This document shows, one piece after another, positions 1 to 9,367 of a DNA stretch of 64,000 nucleotides (position 1 is the first letter of the stretch; every line of letters starts with the position of its first letter). The stretch covers positions 1 to 64,000 of the forward strand of contig JAQWPT010000033.1 in the NCBI GenBank assembly GCA_029245245.1, in the 5' to 3' direction. The DNA is from Phycisphaerales bacterium. Its GTDB lineage: Bacteria > Planctomycetota > Phycisphaerae > Phycisphaerales > SM1A02. Position numbers and translations under genes: made by a program. A model generated the notes under the pieces. The model saw nothing but the letters and a program-made list of their open reading frames with translations, was not told the DNA's origin and made no database searches.

Positions 1-1377
1 TCCGGCGCGTTTCTGACAGAGTTCGAGCAGGTCCTGCACCTGGCCGCGGGCGGGTCGGATCTCGATCGGCGGATCGACCAGCCCGGTGGGGCGGATCACC
101 TGCTCGACCACGAGTCCCTCGGCCTGTTCGAGTTCGTACGGGCTGGGGGTCGCGGAGACGTAGACGGTCTGCGGGGCGAGGTCCTCGAACTCCTCGAACT
201 TGAGCGGCCGATTGTCCATCGCGCTCGGAAGTCGGAAGCCGTGATCCACGAGGGTCTGCTTCCGGGCGCGGTCTCCGAAGTACATGCCGCGGACCTGGGG
301 CAGGGTGACGTGGCTCTCGTCGATCAGCACCAGCCAGTCGTCGGGATCGTCGCCCCCGGCGCCGGTCTCGCCGGCGAAGCCGTGGCGAAAATAGTCGAAC
401 AGGCAGAACGACCGGACGCCGGGGAGTCGGCCGTCGAAGTGCCGGGCGTAGTTCTCCACGCCGGAGCAGTACCCGACCTCCTCGATCATCTCGAGGTCGT
501 ACCGGGTGCGACCGAGGAGACGCTGTGCTTCGAGCAGCTTGCCCTCTCCCTTGAGCCCCTCGACCCGCTCGACGAGTTCGCTTCGAATCGAGGTGAGGGC
601 GGAGGCCTTGTGATCCTCCGGCATGACGTAGTGCACCGCGGGGAACACGAACACCCGCTGCTCCTCGGCCAGTTGCTCGCCGGTGAGGGGATCGAACAGC
701 TGGAGCGACTCCACCTCGTCACCCCAGAGATCGATCCGGATCGCGAACTCCTCGTAGGCGGGATAGACCTCGATGCAGTCCCCCTTGACCCTGAACTGTC
801 CACGGACGGGATCGACCTCGTTCCGCACGTACTGCATGTCGGCGAGGGCGAGGAGGAACTTGCGGCGGTCGATGGCCCGGCCCTTCTCGACCATGACCGT
901 CTTCTTCGCGTATTCGGCCGGCGAACCGAGACCGTAGAGGCACGACACGCTCGCGACCACGATCACGTCCCGGCGGCTGAGGAGGCTGCTGGTCGCGGCG
1001 AGTCGGAGCCGGTCGAGATCGTCGTTCCGAGACGCGTCCTTCTCGATGTAGATGTCGCGGGCCGGGATGTACGCCTCGGGCTGGTAGTAGTCGTAATAGG
1101 AGACGAAGTACGAGACCGCGTTCTCCGGGAAGAGTTCGCGAAGCTCCTCGAACAGCTGGGCCGCGAGCGTCTTGTTGTGGCTGATGACCAGCGTGGGCCG
1201 ACCCACGCGTTCGATCACGTTGGCCATGGTGAACGTCTTGCCGGTGCCGGTCGCCCCGAGCAGGACCTGTTTGCGACGCCCCTCGTTGATACCGTTCACC
1301 AGCTGCTTGATCGCCTCCGGCTGGTCACCGGTGGGCGAGAACTCGCTCTTCAACTCGAAGGGTCTGGTCACGGCCAC
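1..1377 (-). CDS. uvrB: Excinuclease ABC subunit B (UvrB), C-terminus cut by window edge
   Basis: UvrB is the DNA-damage verification subunit of the cytoplasmic UvrABC nucleotide excision repair complex. About 459 codons are present; the family is usually near 670, so the last third lies outside the window. Seen in order: [13 protein letters not shown] near the N-terminus, Walker A GATGTGKT (about residues 41-48), [13 protein letters not shown], the DExH-type motif LIDESH, and [10 protein letters not shown] at the start of the second helicase domain. No ATG is available after the in-frame stop at 1383-1381. The start must be GTG 1377 or GTG 1371, and neither has a clear Shine-Dalgarno sequence. 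Family identity is certain; the exact start is not. Confidence 0.95.
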   Translation of the reverse strand, partial: MAVTRPFELKSEFSPTGDQPEAIKQLVNGINEGRRKQVLLGATGTGKTFTMANVIERVGRPTLVISHNKTLAAQLFEELRELFPENAVSYFVSYYDYYQPEAYIPARDIYIEKDASRNDDLDRLRLAATSSLLSRRDVIVVASVSCLYGLGSPAEYAKKTVMVEKGRAIDRRKFLLALADMQYVRNEVDPVRGQFRVKGDCIEVYPAYEEFAIRIDLWGDEVESLQLFDPLTGEQLAEEQRVFVFPAVHYVMPEDHKASALTSIRSELVERVEGLKGEGKLLEAQRLLGRTRYDLEMIEEVGYCSGVENYARHFDGRLPGVRSFCLFDYFRHGFAGETGAGGDDPDDWLVLIDESHVTLPQVRGMYFGDRARKQTLVDHGFRLPSAMDNRPLKFEEFEDLAPQTVYVSATPSPYELEQAEGLVVEQVIRPTGLVDPPIEIRPARGQVQDLLELCQKRAG

Positions 1378-1411
1378 ATGCTAGGCCGTCCGGGACGGCA
1401 TCGTCGGCACG

Positions 1412-4018
1412 TCAGCCGCCGCGACCACCGGCGAGCAGCACCCGGGGCGATCGCCTGCGAAGCGCGAGGCTTGCGGGCAGGGCCGCGACCAGCGAGGCGG
1501 CGAGGACGAACAGCGAACCGACGATGGTCGGGATGATCGGTATCGAGAGGGCCAGCTGCAGGCCGGCGAGATCCCGATAGAGGCCGACGCCCATCCATGC
1601 GAGGTGGATGCCCAGGCCGACTCCCACCACGATCGCCGCGATCGCGGTCGCGGTGATCTCGGCGAGCACCAGCCGCGGTGCGACTTCGGGGGCGCCGCCC
1701 ACCGCGCGGATCACGCCGAATTCGAATCCCCGCGCGGTGATGCCGGCGGCGACGACGTTGCCGACGCCGAGGCACGCGAGCAGCAGTGCCGCCATCGCGA
1801 CCGCGGCGGTGACGCTGAGGATCCGCGCTCCGATGTCCTCGACCAGGGCCTTGATGCCGCGTCCGCTCGCGAAGATCGCCCCGGGGATCCGTTCCCGGAG
1901 GACGTCTCCGAGCCGTTCCTCGGCCGCGTCCGCGGCCTCGGCGTCGGCGGGCAGATCGAGATCCAGCTGCATGATGAAGGCTTCGCGGGTTCCGTAGCGG
2001 GTCGCCACGGTGTCGAAGTCCATGAAGACGCAGCTCACCGCGTGTTCCATGTAGACGCTTCGAATCCCGAAGAGACCGGTGGCCATGTCGAGGCCGGCGG
2101 CACCGACCACGCCGACGATCTCGAAGGTCGATTCGTCGCCTTCGGCACCGAGGGCGATCGAATCGCCGACGCCGAGGTCGCGAGCCACGAGGAACTCCTT
2201 GGCGACGAGGACCGCGTCACCTTCCTCGAGGCGTGGGATCGCCGCTTCGGCGGTGCCCTCGATCCAGTCGAGTCGGTTCATCTCGAGGAACTCGGCGGGC
2301 TCGAAGCCGACGCAGACCACGTTGGGCGGGGCGAGGTCGCCGGTGCCGAGTCGCTGCGATTCGGCCACCCGGAGCGGGAGGTACCCGACGGGGCTCGCCG
2401 CCGCGATTTCGGGAAGGGATGCGATGGTGGCCTGCTCGGCCTCGCCGAGTCCGCCGGTCTTCATCACGAACGCGTCCGCGAAGCGGACCCGCTCGCCGAA
2501 GTCGTCGACCAGCGCGAGGCCGTTGCTCCAGGTGGACACGAGCACCGAGAGCCCGACCATCAGCGCGCCCGCGGTCAGTCCGAGCCGGAAGGCGCCGCCG
2601 CGAAGGTTGCCGGTGACGAGCGAGGGCGGCAGTTTCCAGAGTCGAGCGAGCGCCCGCCCGAAGATCCGGGAGACGGCCACGAAGACCGGAACCGCGAGCA
2701 GGAAGTAGCCGACGTGGAGGGCGGGCAGCCCGAGGAAGGCGTAGAGGTTGAAGCGAAGGTCGGCGTCGCTGATGGCGAGCAGCAGGAGTTGGAACGCGAT
2801 CAGGACCAGGCCGACGACGCCGCACAGCAGGATCGCGGTGGTCCGGACCGGTCGGGCGCGGTTGGCGAGGGCTTCGAGGGGCGTGGTGGACGCGGCCCGC
2901 CACGCGGGCCAGGCCGCGCCGAGCAGGCCGGCGATCGTGGCGCCGAGGAACGCCAGCAGGAGGCCTTCGACCGGGATGACCAGTCCGCCGGGAAGGAAGT
3001 CGGCGTACCACCACGCGAGGACCGCGGAGATCGCCACGCCGAGCGGTGGACCGAGCAGCCCGCCGCCACCGCCGATCGCGAGACCGACGCACGCCTGGGA
3101 ACCGGCGAGTTGGGATCGACTCGCGCCGATGCAGCGGAGCATCGCGAGTTGCCGGATCTGCTCGCCGATGGCGGTGGTCATGCCGATGGCGACGATGAAT
3201 GCGCAGGCGAGGAACGCGACGATGGTCCCGGTGCGGAAGCCGACCCGGCTGGCGCGGACCTGTCGGTCGTATCCGGCCCGGGCCCGTTCCGCGGATTCCA
3301 GTCGAAGCGGGGTTTCGATGTTCGCTTCGTGAGTCGCCACCCAGGTCGGGACGTCGAGGCCGTCCTCGAGCACGATGGACACCACGCTCGCTTCCCCGGA
3401 ACGGCCGGAGGCCTCTTCGATCACGCGGCGATCGACATGGACCCGTGGCTTCTGCAGCGCACCGAGCTCCGGTCGATCGCGGATGCCCACGATCTCCAGA
3501 TCGATCGCGGGGCCGAATCGTTCGACGCGGATCACCTCGCCCACGCCGGCTTCGAGCCGTCGGGAGGTCAGCGGATCGAGCAGGACCTCCGACTGGTTGC
3601 GGGGGAAACGCCCCTCGAGCAGGTCGTACTGTTCGAAGACCGCGTCGCGTTCGGTCTCGACGCCGCGGGCCTGGACGGTGAGCCGGATCCTTCGGCCGTC
3701 CTCGTCGCGTCGATCGTCGGTGCGAGCGAGGGTCAGGGCGCCTTCGACCCGCGGCGACGCCTCGACGACGCCGGGCCAGGTGCGGACCATCTCGACCACC
3801 TCGGCGTCGAAGGGCGATCCGTATCGGTGGACGACCCGCGCGTCGACGGCCCCGATCGACCGGGAGATCCGATGCTCGATGCTTCCCTGGACGGTCCGCA
3901 TGCCGGTGGCGACCGCCGTCACGAGGGCCGACGCCATCGCCACCGCGATCACCAGCAGGATGGTGCGGACCCTACGCCCGGACAGGACGTGTCGCGCGAT
4001 GTGCCAGCTCGGTCTCAT
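1412..4018 (-). CDS. FtsX/MacB-type ABC transporter permease (YbbP-like)
   Basis: An 868-residue inner-membrane permease with two FtsX-like halves. There is one N-terminal membrane segment (about residues 18-40), a large extracytoplasmic domain (about 45-255), a block of membrane helices to about residue 520, a second soluble domain, and three C-terminal helices. This tandem layout of about 10 helices is that of YbbP/DUF214 permeases rather than the 4-helix LolC/MacB form. The gene starts inside the 3' end of the ATPase gene (47-nt overlap), so the two are translationally coupled and form one transporter. Substrate is unknown. YbbAP-like systems have been linked to lipid or lipophilic cargo, but nothing here shows the cargo. 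Confidence 0.85.
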   Translation of the reverse strand: MRPSWHIARHVLSGRRVRTILLVIAVAMASALVTAVATGMRTVQGSIEHRISRSIGAVDARVVHRYGSPFDAEVVEMVRTWPGVVEASPRVEGALTLARTDDRRDEDGRRIRLTVQARGVETERDAVFEQYDLLEGRFPRNQSEVLLDPLTSRRLEAGVGEVIRVERFGPAIDLEIVGIRDRPELGALQKPRVHVDRRVIEEASGRSGEASVVSIVLEDGLDVPTWVATHEANIETPLRLESAERARAGYDRQVRASRVGFRTGTIVAFLACAFIVAIGMTTAIGEQIRQLAMLRCIGASRSQLAGSQACVGLAIGGGGGLLGPPLGVAISAVLAWWYADFLPGGLVIPVEGLLLAFLGATIAGLLGAAWPAWRAASTTPLEALANRARPVRTTAILLCGVVGLVLIAFQLLLLAISDADLRFNLYAFLGLPALHVGYFLLAVPVFVAVSRIFGRALARLWKLPPSLVTGNLRGGAFRLGLTAGALMVGLSVLVSTWSNGLALVDDFGERVRFADAFVMKTGGLGEAEQATIASLPEIAAASPVGYLPLRVAESQRLGTGDLAPPNVVCVGFEPAEFLEMNRLDWIEGTAEAAIPRLEEGDAVLVAKEFLVARDLGVGDSIALGAEGDESTFEIVGVVGAAGLDMATGLFGIRSVYMEHAVSCVFMDFDTVATRYGTREAFIMQLDLDLPADAEAADAAEERLGDVLRERIPGAIFASGRGIKALVEDIGARILSVTAAVAMAALLLACLGVGNVVAAGITARGFEFGVIRAVGGAPEVAPRLVLAEITATAIAAIVVGVGLGIHLAWMGVGLYRDLAGLQLALSIPIIPTIVGSLFVLAASLVAALPASLALRRRSPRVLLAGGRGG

Positions 4019-4727
4019 CCATGCCCTCCGTCTGGAAGTCGTCGGCGACCCGGCCGTCCTGGAGAACCAGGACCCGGCGGCAGTGCGTGGCGGCGGCGGG
4101 CTCGTGGGTCACCATGAGCACGAGGACCTCGCGAGACGTTCCGAGTTCGTCCAGCAGGCCCCACAGCCGATCGCTCGCCGCGCTGTCGAGGGCGCCGGTC
4201 GGCTCGTCGGCGAGCAGGACCGGCGGGGCGAACAGCAGTGACCGTGCGATCGCGACCCGCTGTTGTTCCCCGCCCGACAGCGCATCCGGACGGTGCTCCA
4301 TCCGATCGCCGAGGCCGAGTTCGTCGAGCAGCGAGCCGGCGCGGCCGCGGAGCTCCCGCTCGTTCCCACCGTCGAGGACGCCGGGGAGCATCACGTTCTC
4401 GATCGCGGACATCGACGCGAGCAGGTTGAACTGCTGGAAGACGATGCCGATGCCCCGGCGGCGGAACGCGGTCAGTCCCGATTCGTTCATGTCGTCGATC
4501 CGCGCGTCGCCGACCCGGATCGTCCCCGAGTCGGGTCGATCGAGCCCGCCGATCAGGTGGAGCAGCGTCGACTTGCCGCTGCCGCTGGGGCCCATGACGG
4601 CGCAGAGGCCGGGCTCATGGAGATCCAGGTCCATCCCGCGCACCGCTTCGACCCGGCGTTCGCCGAGCGAATAGGACTTGCGGAGATCCCGGATCTCGAT
4701 ACCCCGAAACGCTTCTGGTGCGGTCAT
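3972..4727 (-). CDS. ABC transporter ATP-binding protein (LolD/YbbA family)
   Basis: A 251-residue cytoplasmic ATPase that powers the permease encoded just downstream. Seen: Walker A GPSGSGKST (residues 46-54), Q-loop in IVFQQFNLL, signature LSGGEQQRVA, Walker B VLLADEPTG followed by the D-loop ALDS, and H-loop in MVTHEPAAA. Length and motifs fit the MacB/LolD/YbbA class. Its last 47 nt overlap the permease start. The 112 nt upstream separate it from gcvH on the same strand, and I see no strong terminator there, so co-transcription with gcvH is possible. Confidence 0.93.
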   Translation of the reverse strand: MTAPEAFRGIEIRDLRKSYSLGERRVEAVRGMDLDLHEPGLCAVMGPSGSGKSTLLHLIGGLDRPDSGTIRVGDARIDDMNESGLTAFRRRGIGIVFQQFNLLASMSAIENVMLPGVLDGGNERELRGRAGSLLDELGLGDRMEHRPDALSGGEQQRVAIARSLLFAPPVLLADEPTGALDSAASDRLWGLLDELGTSREVLVLMVTHEPAAATHCRRVLVLQDGRVADDFQTEGMDETELAHRATRPVRA

Positions 4728-4839
4728 GGTGACAACGGTCCTCTCGAACGGGAGGGTTCGTCCGGGGAGTCCGCCGGATGCGACTCCCTGCCTGCTTCGG
4801 GAGGCGGCCCGGCCTGAATGAATCGGTCCACGAGCCGGA

Positions 4840-5217
4840 TCAGGCGTTCATGGCGTCGTACGCCGCCGCATCCATCAGGGATTCGAGGGGGCCCGCATCA
4901 GCGACTCGGAGTCGGATCAGCCAGCCTTCGCCGTAGGGATCGTTGTTCACGAGGGACGGATCGTCGACCACCGCATCATTGGATTCGGCGACCTCGCCGG
5001 CCACCGCGGTGTAGATGTCGCTGGTGGTCTTGACCGATTCCACTTCGCCGACCGAATCCCCGGCAGCCAGCTCGGTGCCCGCGGACTTCATCTCGACGTA
5101 GGTGATGTCGGTGAGGGCTTCGGTCGCGTGGGTCGTGATTCCGACGGTCACATGGTCGCCATCGACGAGAAACCACTCGTGGGACTCGGAGTATCGGCGA
5201 TCGGCGGGGGTCGACAT
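4840..5217 (-). CDS. gcvH: Glycine cleavage system H protein
   Basis: A 125-residue lipoyl carrier that shuttles the aminomethyl group between the P and T proteins of the glycine cleavage complex. The hallmark ESVKTTSDIY is present, with the lipoylated lysine at residue 63, preceded by SHEWF near residues 12-16 and followed by NNDPYGEGWLIRL. Length is normal for the family. No gcvT or gcvP is adjacent, so this copy stands apart from the rest of the system. Confidence 0.96.
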   Translation of the reverse strand: MSTPADRRYSESHEWFLVDGDHVTVGITTHATEALTDITYVEMKSAGTELAAGDSVGEVESVKTTSDIYTAVAGEVAESNDAVVDDPSLVNNDPYGEGWLIRLRVADAGPLESLMDAAAYDAMNA

Positions 5218-5675
5218 GGCGTGGATCCGGGAACGGGACTCGGGGGCGTCGGAGGCTTACTTTTCCTCGCGACGAACGGGCGGCGATCATACCCCGTGAT
5301 CCGCACAAGACTGTCTGGAAGGGTGAACGAGCGGGGGGGTGGGAGAATACCCCAAACCCCACTCAATCGATCCACAAACAGTATTCGCGGTGAATTTGGA
5401 TGCTAGATTGTTCGAGTCGCGGAGACGCGGCCACTTCATTTGATCTTTCTCCCCTCTGGAAAGCACCGGTCTCACGACCGGTGCTTTCTTTTCGACGTCT
5501 CCGCATCTGCCGCCGGTCTCTGACCGTGACGTCAAGGAACGGTGTTTCGATCTCCGATCTCCGAGGGGCGTGCCGGGCCTCCATCGATGCGGAGCCGCCC
5601 GGGACGGTGGATTTCGGCCGTCCCGCTACACTCCGGGCTCTCTGTTCGGTCGACGACGAGTCTGGAGGACGGTTC
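5218..5675. other. 458-nt intergenic region with a lone terminator hairpin
   Basis: This region lies between gcvH (minus) and the TIM-barrel gene (plus). It holds a run of G near 5332-5341, an A/T-richer patch near 5375-5412, and a terminator-like hairpin at 5459-5492 pointing along the plus strand. Reading frames that cross it have no family resemblance and low-complexity Arg/Ser-rich translations. The hairpin has no plus-strand gene upstream to terminate, so a short transcript may be encoded here. Confidence 0.5.
5459..5492 (+). terminator. Intrinsic terminator-like hairpin
   Basis: A perfect 12-bp stem, gaaagcaccggt (5459-5470) paired with accggtgctttc (5477-5488), with a 6-nt loop and followed by four T. 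It faces the plus strand, where no gene lies immediately upstream. Confidence 0.65.
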
Positions 5676-6509
5676 TTGGCGCAGATTCAACTCCTGGTGA
5701 CGGCTTCGGTGGGGGCTTTTCGAAGCCGAATCGAATCGCCGGATGATCCGCTCGAACTGGTCGACATGCCGCGATTCGCGGTGGGCGAGCTCGGTGTCCG
5801 AGGGCTTTCGATTCCCGCCTCGATGCTCACGGGGCTCGATGGGACGGCGCTTGAGCGGATCCGGGACGAGGCGGATCGCGCCCGATGCCCGACCCTCCTC
5901 CTGTTCGAGGAAGAGGGATTCGATCTCGGCACCACCGATGCCGCGATCCGGGCGGCGGCCGTCGATCGGATCGGGCGCCTCGCCCGAGCGGCGAGCATGC
6001 TGGGCTGCGCGAATCTCGGAATCGCCTGCACGGGTGCCGACGAGGAGGTCCGCTTCGATCTCGCCGCCGTCGCACTCCGCGAGGTCATGCAGAAGATCGA
6101 TCGCCACGATGTGAACCTGCTCCTCGGCAACCACCCCGGACTCACCGAGGATCCGGATCGGCTGACCGAGCTGATCAAGAAGGTCGGTGGCTTCCGGATC
6201 GGCTCGTTGCCGGACTTCCGGACCGCCCACGATTCCGGCGACTTCGCCGGAAATCTTCGCCGGCTCGCACCCTATGCGGGCACGATCATGGCGACGGTGG
6301 GTGCCTCGGGCCGCGGACGCAAGCCCGCGGCGGCGTCGAAGGACAAGACCCCGTTCGACGTGGTCGAAGGGCTCCGATCGGTGCTCGCGGTCGGCTATCA
6401 GCACGCGATCTCACTGGATCACGCCGGGGGCAAGCACGCGGCGGCCGCCATCATCGCGGCCCGCGAGTTGCTCGAGAAAGGGTTGGAAAGTCACGCGGAG
6501 GGGGAATGA
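5676..6509 (+). CDS. Sugar phosphate isomerase/epimerase-like TIM-barrel protein
   Basis: A 277-residue protein from a TTG start. I chose TTG 5676 because GGAGG sits at 5664-5668 with 7-nt spacing and because the open frame further upstream has no family character. It resembles the AP-endonuclease-2/xylose-isomerase-like TIM-barrel family: repeated beta-alpha units, LLLGNHPGLTEDPDRL, a loop with FRTAHDSGDF, and IMATVGASG. I cannot confirm metal ligands or substrate. It ends in a 4-nt overlap (ATGA) with the cytidylate kinase start, so it is the first gene of the overlapping run up to 9221. Confidence 0.65.
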   Translation: MAQIQLLVTASVGAFRSRIESPDDPLELVDMPRFAVGELGVRGLSIPASMLTGLDGTALERIRDEADRARCPTLLLFEEEGFDLGTTDAAIRAAAVDRIGRLARAASMLGCANLGIACTGADEEVRFDLAAVALREVMQKIDRHDVNLLLGNHPGLTEDPDRLTELIKKVGGFRIGSLPDFRTAHDSGDFAGNLRRLAPYAGTIMATVGASGRGRKPAAASKDKTPFDVVEGLRSVLAVGYQHAISLDHAGGKHAAAAIIAARELLEKGLESHAEGE

Positions 6510-7252
6510 GAACGATGCCCGCACCGTCGGATGATTCCGCCCGGACCAGCTCGCCCCGTGACGAATCCGCGGTGTCTCCGCTGATCGTGACCATCGACGG
6601 GCCGGCGGGCACCGGCAAGTCGACCGTGGCGCAGCGGGTCGCGGAACGACTCGGCCTGATGGTGCTGGACACCGGTGCGATGTACCGGGCGGCCGCGCTG
6701 CTCGCGATCCGGCTCGAAATCGATCCCTCGGACGGGCCGGCGATCGCGAAGGCGATCGAGACCCACGTGATGGAAGTCGACTTCACGGCGGATCCGCCTT
6801 CGCTTCAGCTCGACGGGGCGGACCCCGGCGAGGAACTCCGAAGCCGGGAGGTCGAGGCGATCGTCTCGATCGTCGCGGCGCAACCGGAGGTTCGACGAAG
6901 ACTCGTCGCGGTCCAGCGGGCGATCGCGGCATCGCACCCGCATCTGGTGACCGAGGGACGTGATCAGGGATCGGTGGTCTTCCCGGATGCCCAGGCGCGG
7001 TTCTATCTCACCGCATCGAGTGCGATCCGCGCGAAACGTCGCGTGGATCAACTTCGTCGGAAGGGGCAGTCTCCGGACCCCGTGGAGATCCGGGAGGGGA
7101 TCGAGGCCCGAGATCGAATCGATGCCGGGCGTTCCGACGCACCGCTGACCAGGCCGGTCGGCGCCATCGAGATCGACACCGACGAACTGGGGTTCGACGA
7201 GGTCGTGGATCGGATGATCGAGTCGATTCCCGCGCCGGGCGAGCGGGCATGA
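6506..7252 (+). CDS. cmk: Cytidylate kinase
   Basis: A 248-residue enzyme that phosphorylates CMP/dCMP to the diphosphates. Seen: P-loop GPAGTGKST after a short disordered N-terminus (about 30 residues), LDTGAMYRAAALLA, EGRDQGSVVFPDA (family consensus EGRDIGTVVFPDA), RAKRRVDQLRRKG and the RDRIDAGRSDAPL lid region. ATG 6506 overlaps the previous stop by 4 nt. ATG 6515 is an alternative start three codons on, with GGAGGGGG at 6497-6504 upstream of both. Overlaps plsC by 4 nt. Confidence 0.94.
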   Translation: MRTMPAPSDDSARTSSPRDESAVSPLIVTIDGPAGTGKSTVAQRVAERLGLMVLDTGAMYRAAALLAIRLEIDPSDGPAIAKAIETHVMEVDFTADPPSLQLDGADPGEELRSREVEAIVSIVAAQPEVRRRLVAVQRAIAASHPHLVTEGRDQGSVVFPDAQARFYLTASSAIRAKRRVDQLRRKGQSPDPVEIREGIEARDRIDAGRSDAPLTRPVGAIEIDTDELGFDEVVDRMIESIPAPGERA

Positions 7253-7983
7253 GGCGGTTCCAGTTCGCGCGTCGAGCGCCGGGTCGACCGGCCATCGCGA
7301 CCTTCTGGTGGGACGTCTGCCAGTCGCTCTCGGCGTTGTTCGTCAAGATCGGATTCGGGCTTCGGGTCACCGGCCGGGAACGCATCCCGAAGACGGGGCC
7401 GCTGCTCTACCTCTCGAACCACCAGTCGTTCATGGACCCCGCGATCAACGGGGCGTTGATCCACGATCGTCCGTTCCGCCCGTTCGCTCGCGAGACGCTG
7501 TTCCGCGGGCCGTTCGGCTGGTTGATCCACTCCCTCGGTGCGCTCCCCGTGTCGGGTGGTGGTGGCGACAAGGCGGTCATGCGGGCGGCGATCGCCGAGC
7601 TCAAGGCGGGGCGATGCGTGCTCATCTATCCCGAGGGAACGCGGTCTCCGGACGGGACCGTGAAGACCTTCAAGTCGGGGATCGCCCTGCTGCTCAAGCG
7701 GGCCGATGCGACGATCGTCCCGATCGGCATCGACGGGGCCTTCGACGCCTGGCCTCGCGATTCCTCCCGACCGCGCTGGCGACGGCCGATCGAATGCGAG
7801 GCGGGAACGCCGATCACCGCGAAGGATCTGCTCGCGGAAGGCGTTCCGGAGGCGCTTCAGCGACTCGAGCGCGAGGTCGACGAGCTCCGGCTTCGATGCC
7901 GGGCGAGGCTCCGAGCCCGGTTCGGGCCGGACGTTCCGGCACCGGGCCCCGGCGACCGAGCCCTGTCGGATTCGTCCGAATGA
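7249..7983 (+). CDS. plsC: 1-acyl-sn-glycerol-3-phosphate acyltransferase (PlsC family)
   Basis: A 244-residue membrane-associated acyltransferase expected to make phosphatidic acid from lysophosphatidic acid. The catalytic HX4D motif is SNHQSFMDPAI, and the second conserved block is IYPEGTRSPDG. An N-terminal hydrophobic stretch (TFWWDVCQSLSALFVKIGF) fits membrane association. It sits in an overlapping run directly after cmk and before the CCA-adding enzyme (4-nt overlaps both sides). The cmk-plsC order is common in bacteria. Confidence 0.9.
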   Translation: MRRFQFARRAPGRPAIATFWWDVCQSLSALFVKIGFGLRVTGRERIPKTGPLLYLSNHQSFMDPAINGALIHDRPFRPFARETLFRGPFGWLIHSLGALPVSGGGGDKAVMRAAIAELKAGRCVLIYPEGTRSPDGTVKTFKSGIALLLKRADATIVPIGIDGAFDAWPRDSSRPRWRRPIECEAGTPITAKDLLAEGVPEALQRLEREVDELRLRCRARLRARFGPDVPAPGPGDRALSDSSE

Positions 7984-9221
7984 CCGCGGCCGGGACCGAT
8001 TTCGAGGAGGTCCGGAGCGTGGCGCTGCAAATCGCCCGATGCCTGATCGACGCGGGCCACGAGACCTATTTCGCGGGTGGATGCGTCCGTGACCGTCTGT
8101 TCGGTTTCGCGCCGACCGACATCGACATCGCGACGGCGGCGACGCCCGACGCGGTCCGCGCGATCTTTCCCAGGGCGCGGGGGGTGGGGGCGAGCTTCGG
8201 CGTGATGCTGGTGCCGAACGACGGGTGCAGCATCGAGGTCGCGACCTTCCGCTCGGACTTCGCATACGAGGATGGACGCCGGCCCGGACGGGTCCGTTAC
8301 GGCACCGCCGAAGAGGACGCGCAGCGTCGGGACTTCACGATCAACGGTCTGTTCGAAGTGCCGTCCGACGGACGGATCGTCGATCTCGTCGGCGGCCGCG
8401 CGGACATCGAGGCGCGGATCCTGCGGGCGATCGGTGATCCCGAGGACCGGTTCGAGGAGGACCGTCTGCGAATGCTTCGCGGCGTTCGCTTCGCCGCCCG
8501 CTTCGACCTCGCGATGGAGCCGGCCACCGAAGCGGCGATCTCGGCCCGGGCCGATCGACTCGGGGGCGTGAGTCGGGAGCGGGTCGGGCAGGAACTCCGG
8601 CGGATGCTCGCGGACCGGGGACGGGTTCGAGCGGCGGTGTTGGTGGAATCGACGACGCTCGATCGAACGGTGCTCGATGCCGGGCGGTCGATGGAGACTT
8701 CGGGGCATCCCCGGCTCGCCGTGATGCCCGAATCGGCGTCGTGGATCGACGCGCTCGCCGCCTGGGAGCTTGATCGAGGCACCGCCGGCGATGCCGTGGA
8801 GCGGCTCACGCCGGCCCTGGTGCTGTCGAACGAGGAGACCGCGACGCTGCGGGGGCTGTTGGAGACGCGTCGGCGACTTCTGGAAGCGTGGGACACGCTC
8901 GGCGTCGCCGCCCGCAAGCGGCTCGCGGCCACGGCCCTGTTCGCACGCTCGTGCGATCTGCTGGCGACCGAGGCGCCCGATCTCGTCGCCGGGATCCATC
9001 GGGACACCGATGTGCTCCGATCGACCGGGCTCGCGCCGGTGCCGCTGGTGACCGGTGAGGATCTGAAGGCGATCGGGCTGAAAGCCGGGCCGGTCTTCGG
9101 TCGAATCCTGACCGAGGTGTACGACGCCCAGCTGGAGGGGCGGGTGCATGGCCGGGAGGACGCGATCGCCCTTGCACGGTCGCTGGGCGAGGCCCCGGCC
9201 GACGCGGAAGGCGATGCCTGA
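7980..9221 (+). CDS. cca: CCA tRNA nucleotidyltransferase / poly(A) polymerase family
   Basis: A 413-residue class II nucleotidyltransferase. Seen: GGCVRDRLFG followed by PTDIDIATAATPD (the catalytic DxD), RRDFTINGLF, and EEDRLRMLRGVRFAARF of the neck domain, then an HD-less helical C-terminus. It most likely adds or repairs the 3' CCA of tRNAs. The one tRNA gene in this window (31103-31189) does not encode CCA, so such an enzyme is needed. Sequence alone does not separate full CCA-adding from CC- or A-adding or poly(A) activity. Starts in an ATGA overlap with plsC. Confidence 0.88.
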   Translation: MTAAGTDFEEVRSVALQIARCLIDAGHETYFAGGCVRDRLFGFAPTDIDIATAATPDAVRAIFPRARGVGASFGVMLVPNDGCSIEVATFRSDFAYEDGRRPGRVRYGTAEEDAQRRDFTINGLFEVPSDGRIVDLVGGRADIEARILRAIGDPEDRFEEDRLRMLRGVRFAARFDLAMEPATEAAISARADRLGGVSRERVGQELRRMLADRGRVRAAVLVESTTLDRTVLDAGRSMETSGHPRLAVMPESASWIDALAAWELDRGTAGDAVERLTPALVLSNEETATLRGLLETRRRLLEAWDTLGVAARKRLAATALFARSCDLLATEAPDLVAGIHRDTDVLRSTGLAPVPLVTGEDLKAIGLKAGPVFGRILTEVYDAQLEGRVHGREDAIALARSLGEAPADAEGDA

Positions 9222-9367
9222 ACGCCTCGGAAGCACGAATAAAAACGTCAAGCAACGGGGAACCGGACGCGGATTCGAGTCATCTACTTGATATCCTTCG
9301 GTATTCGGGATTCACTTCAAACATCAACCCGATTCCGATCCGTCCGTCCTGCTCTCTGGAGTTCAGA

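Noticed and set aside
1604-4117. Long plus-strand frame opposite the permease
   Set aside because: Antisense frame of a high-GC gene. The real minus-strand frame has clear FtsX features; this one is Asp/Arg/Gly-rich and has no motif.
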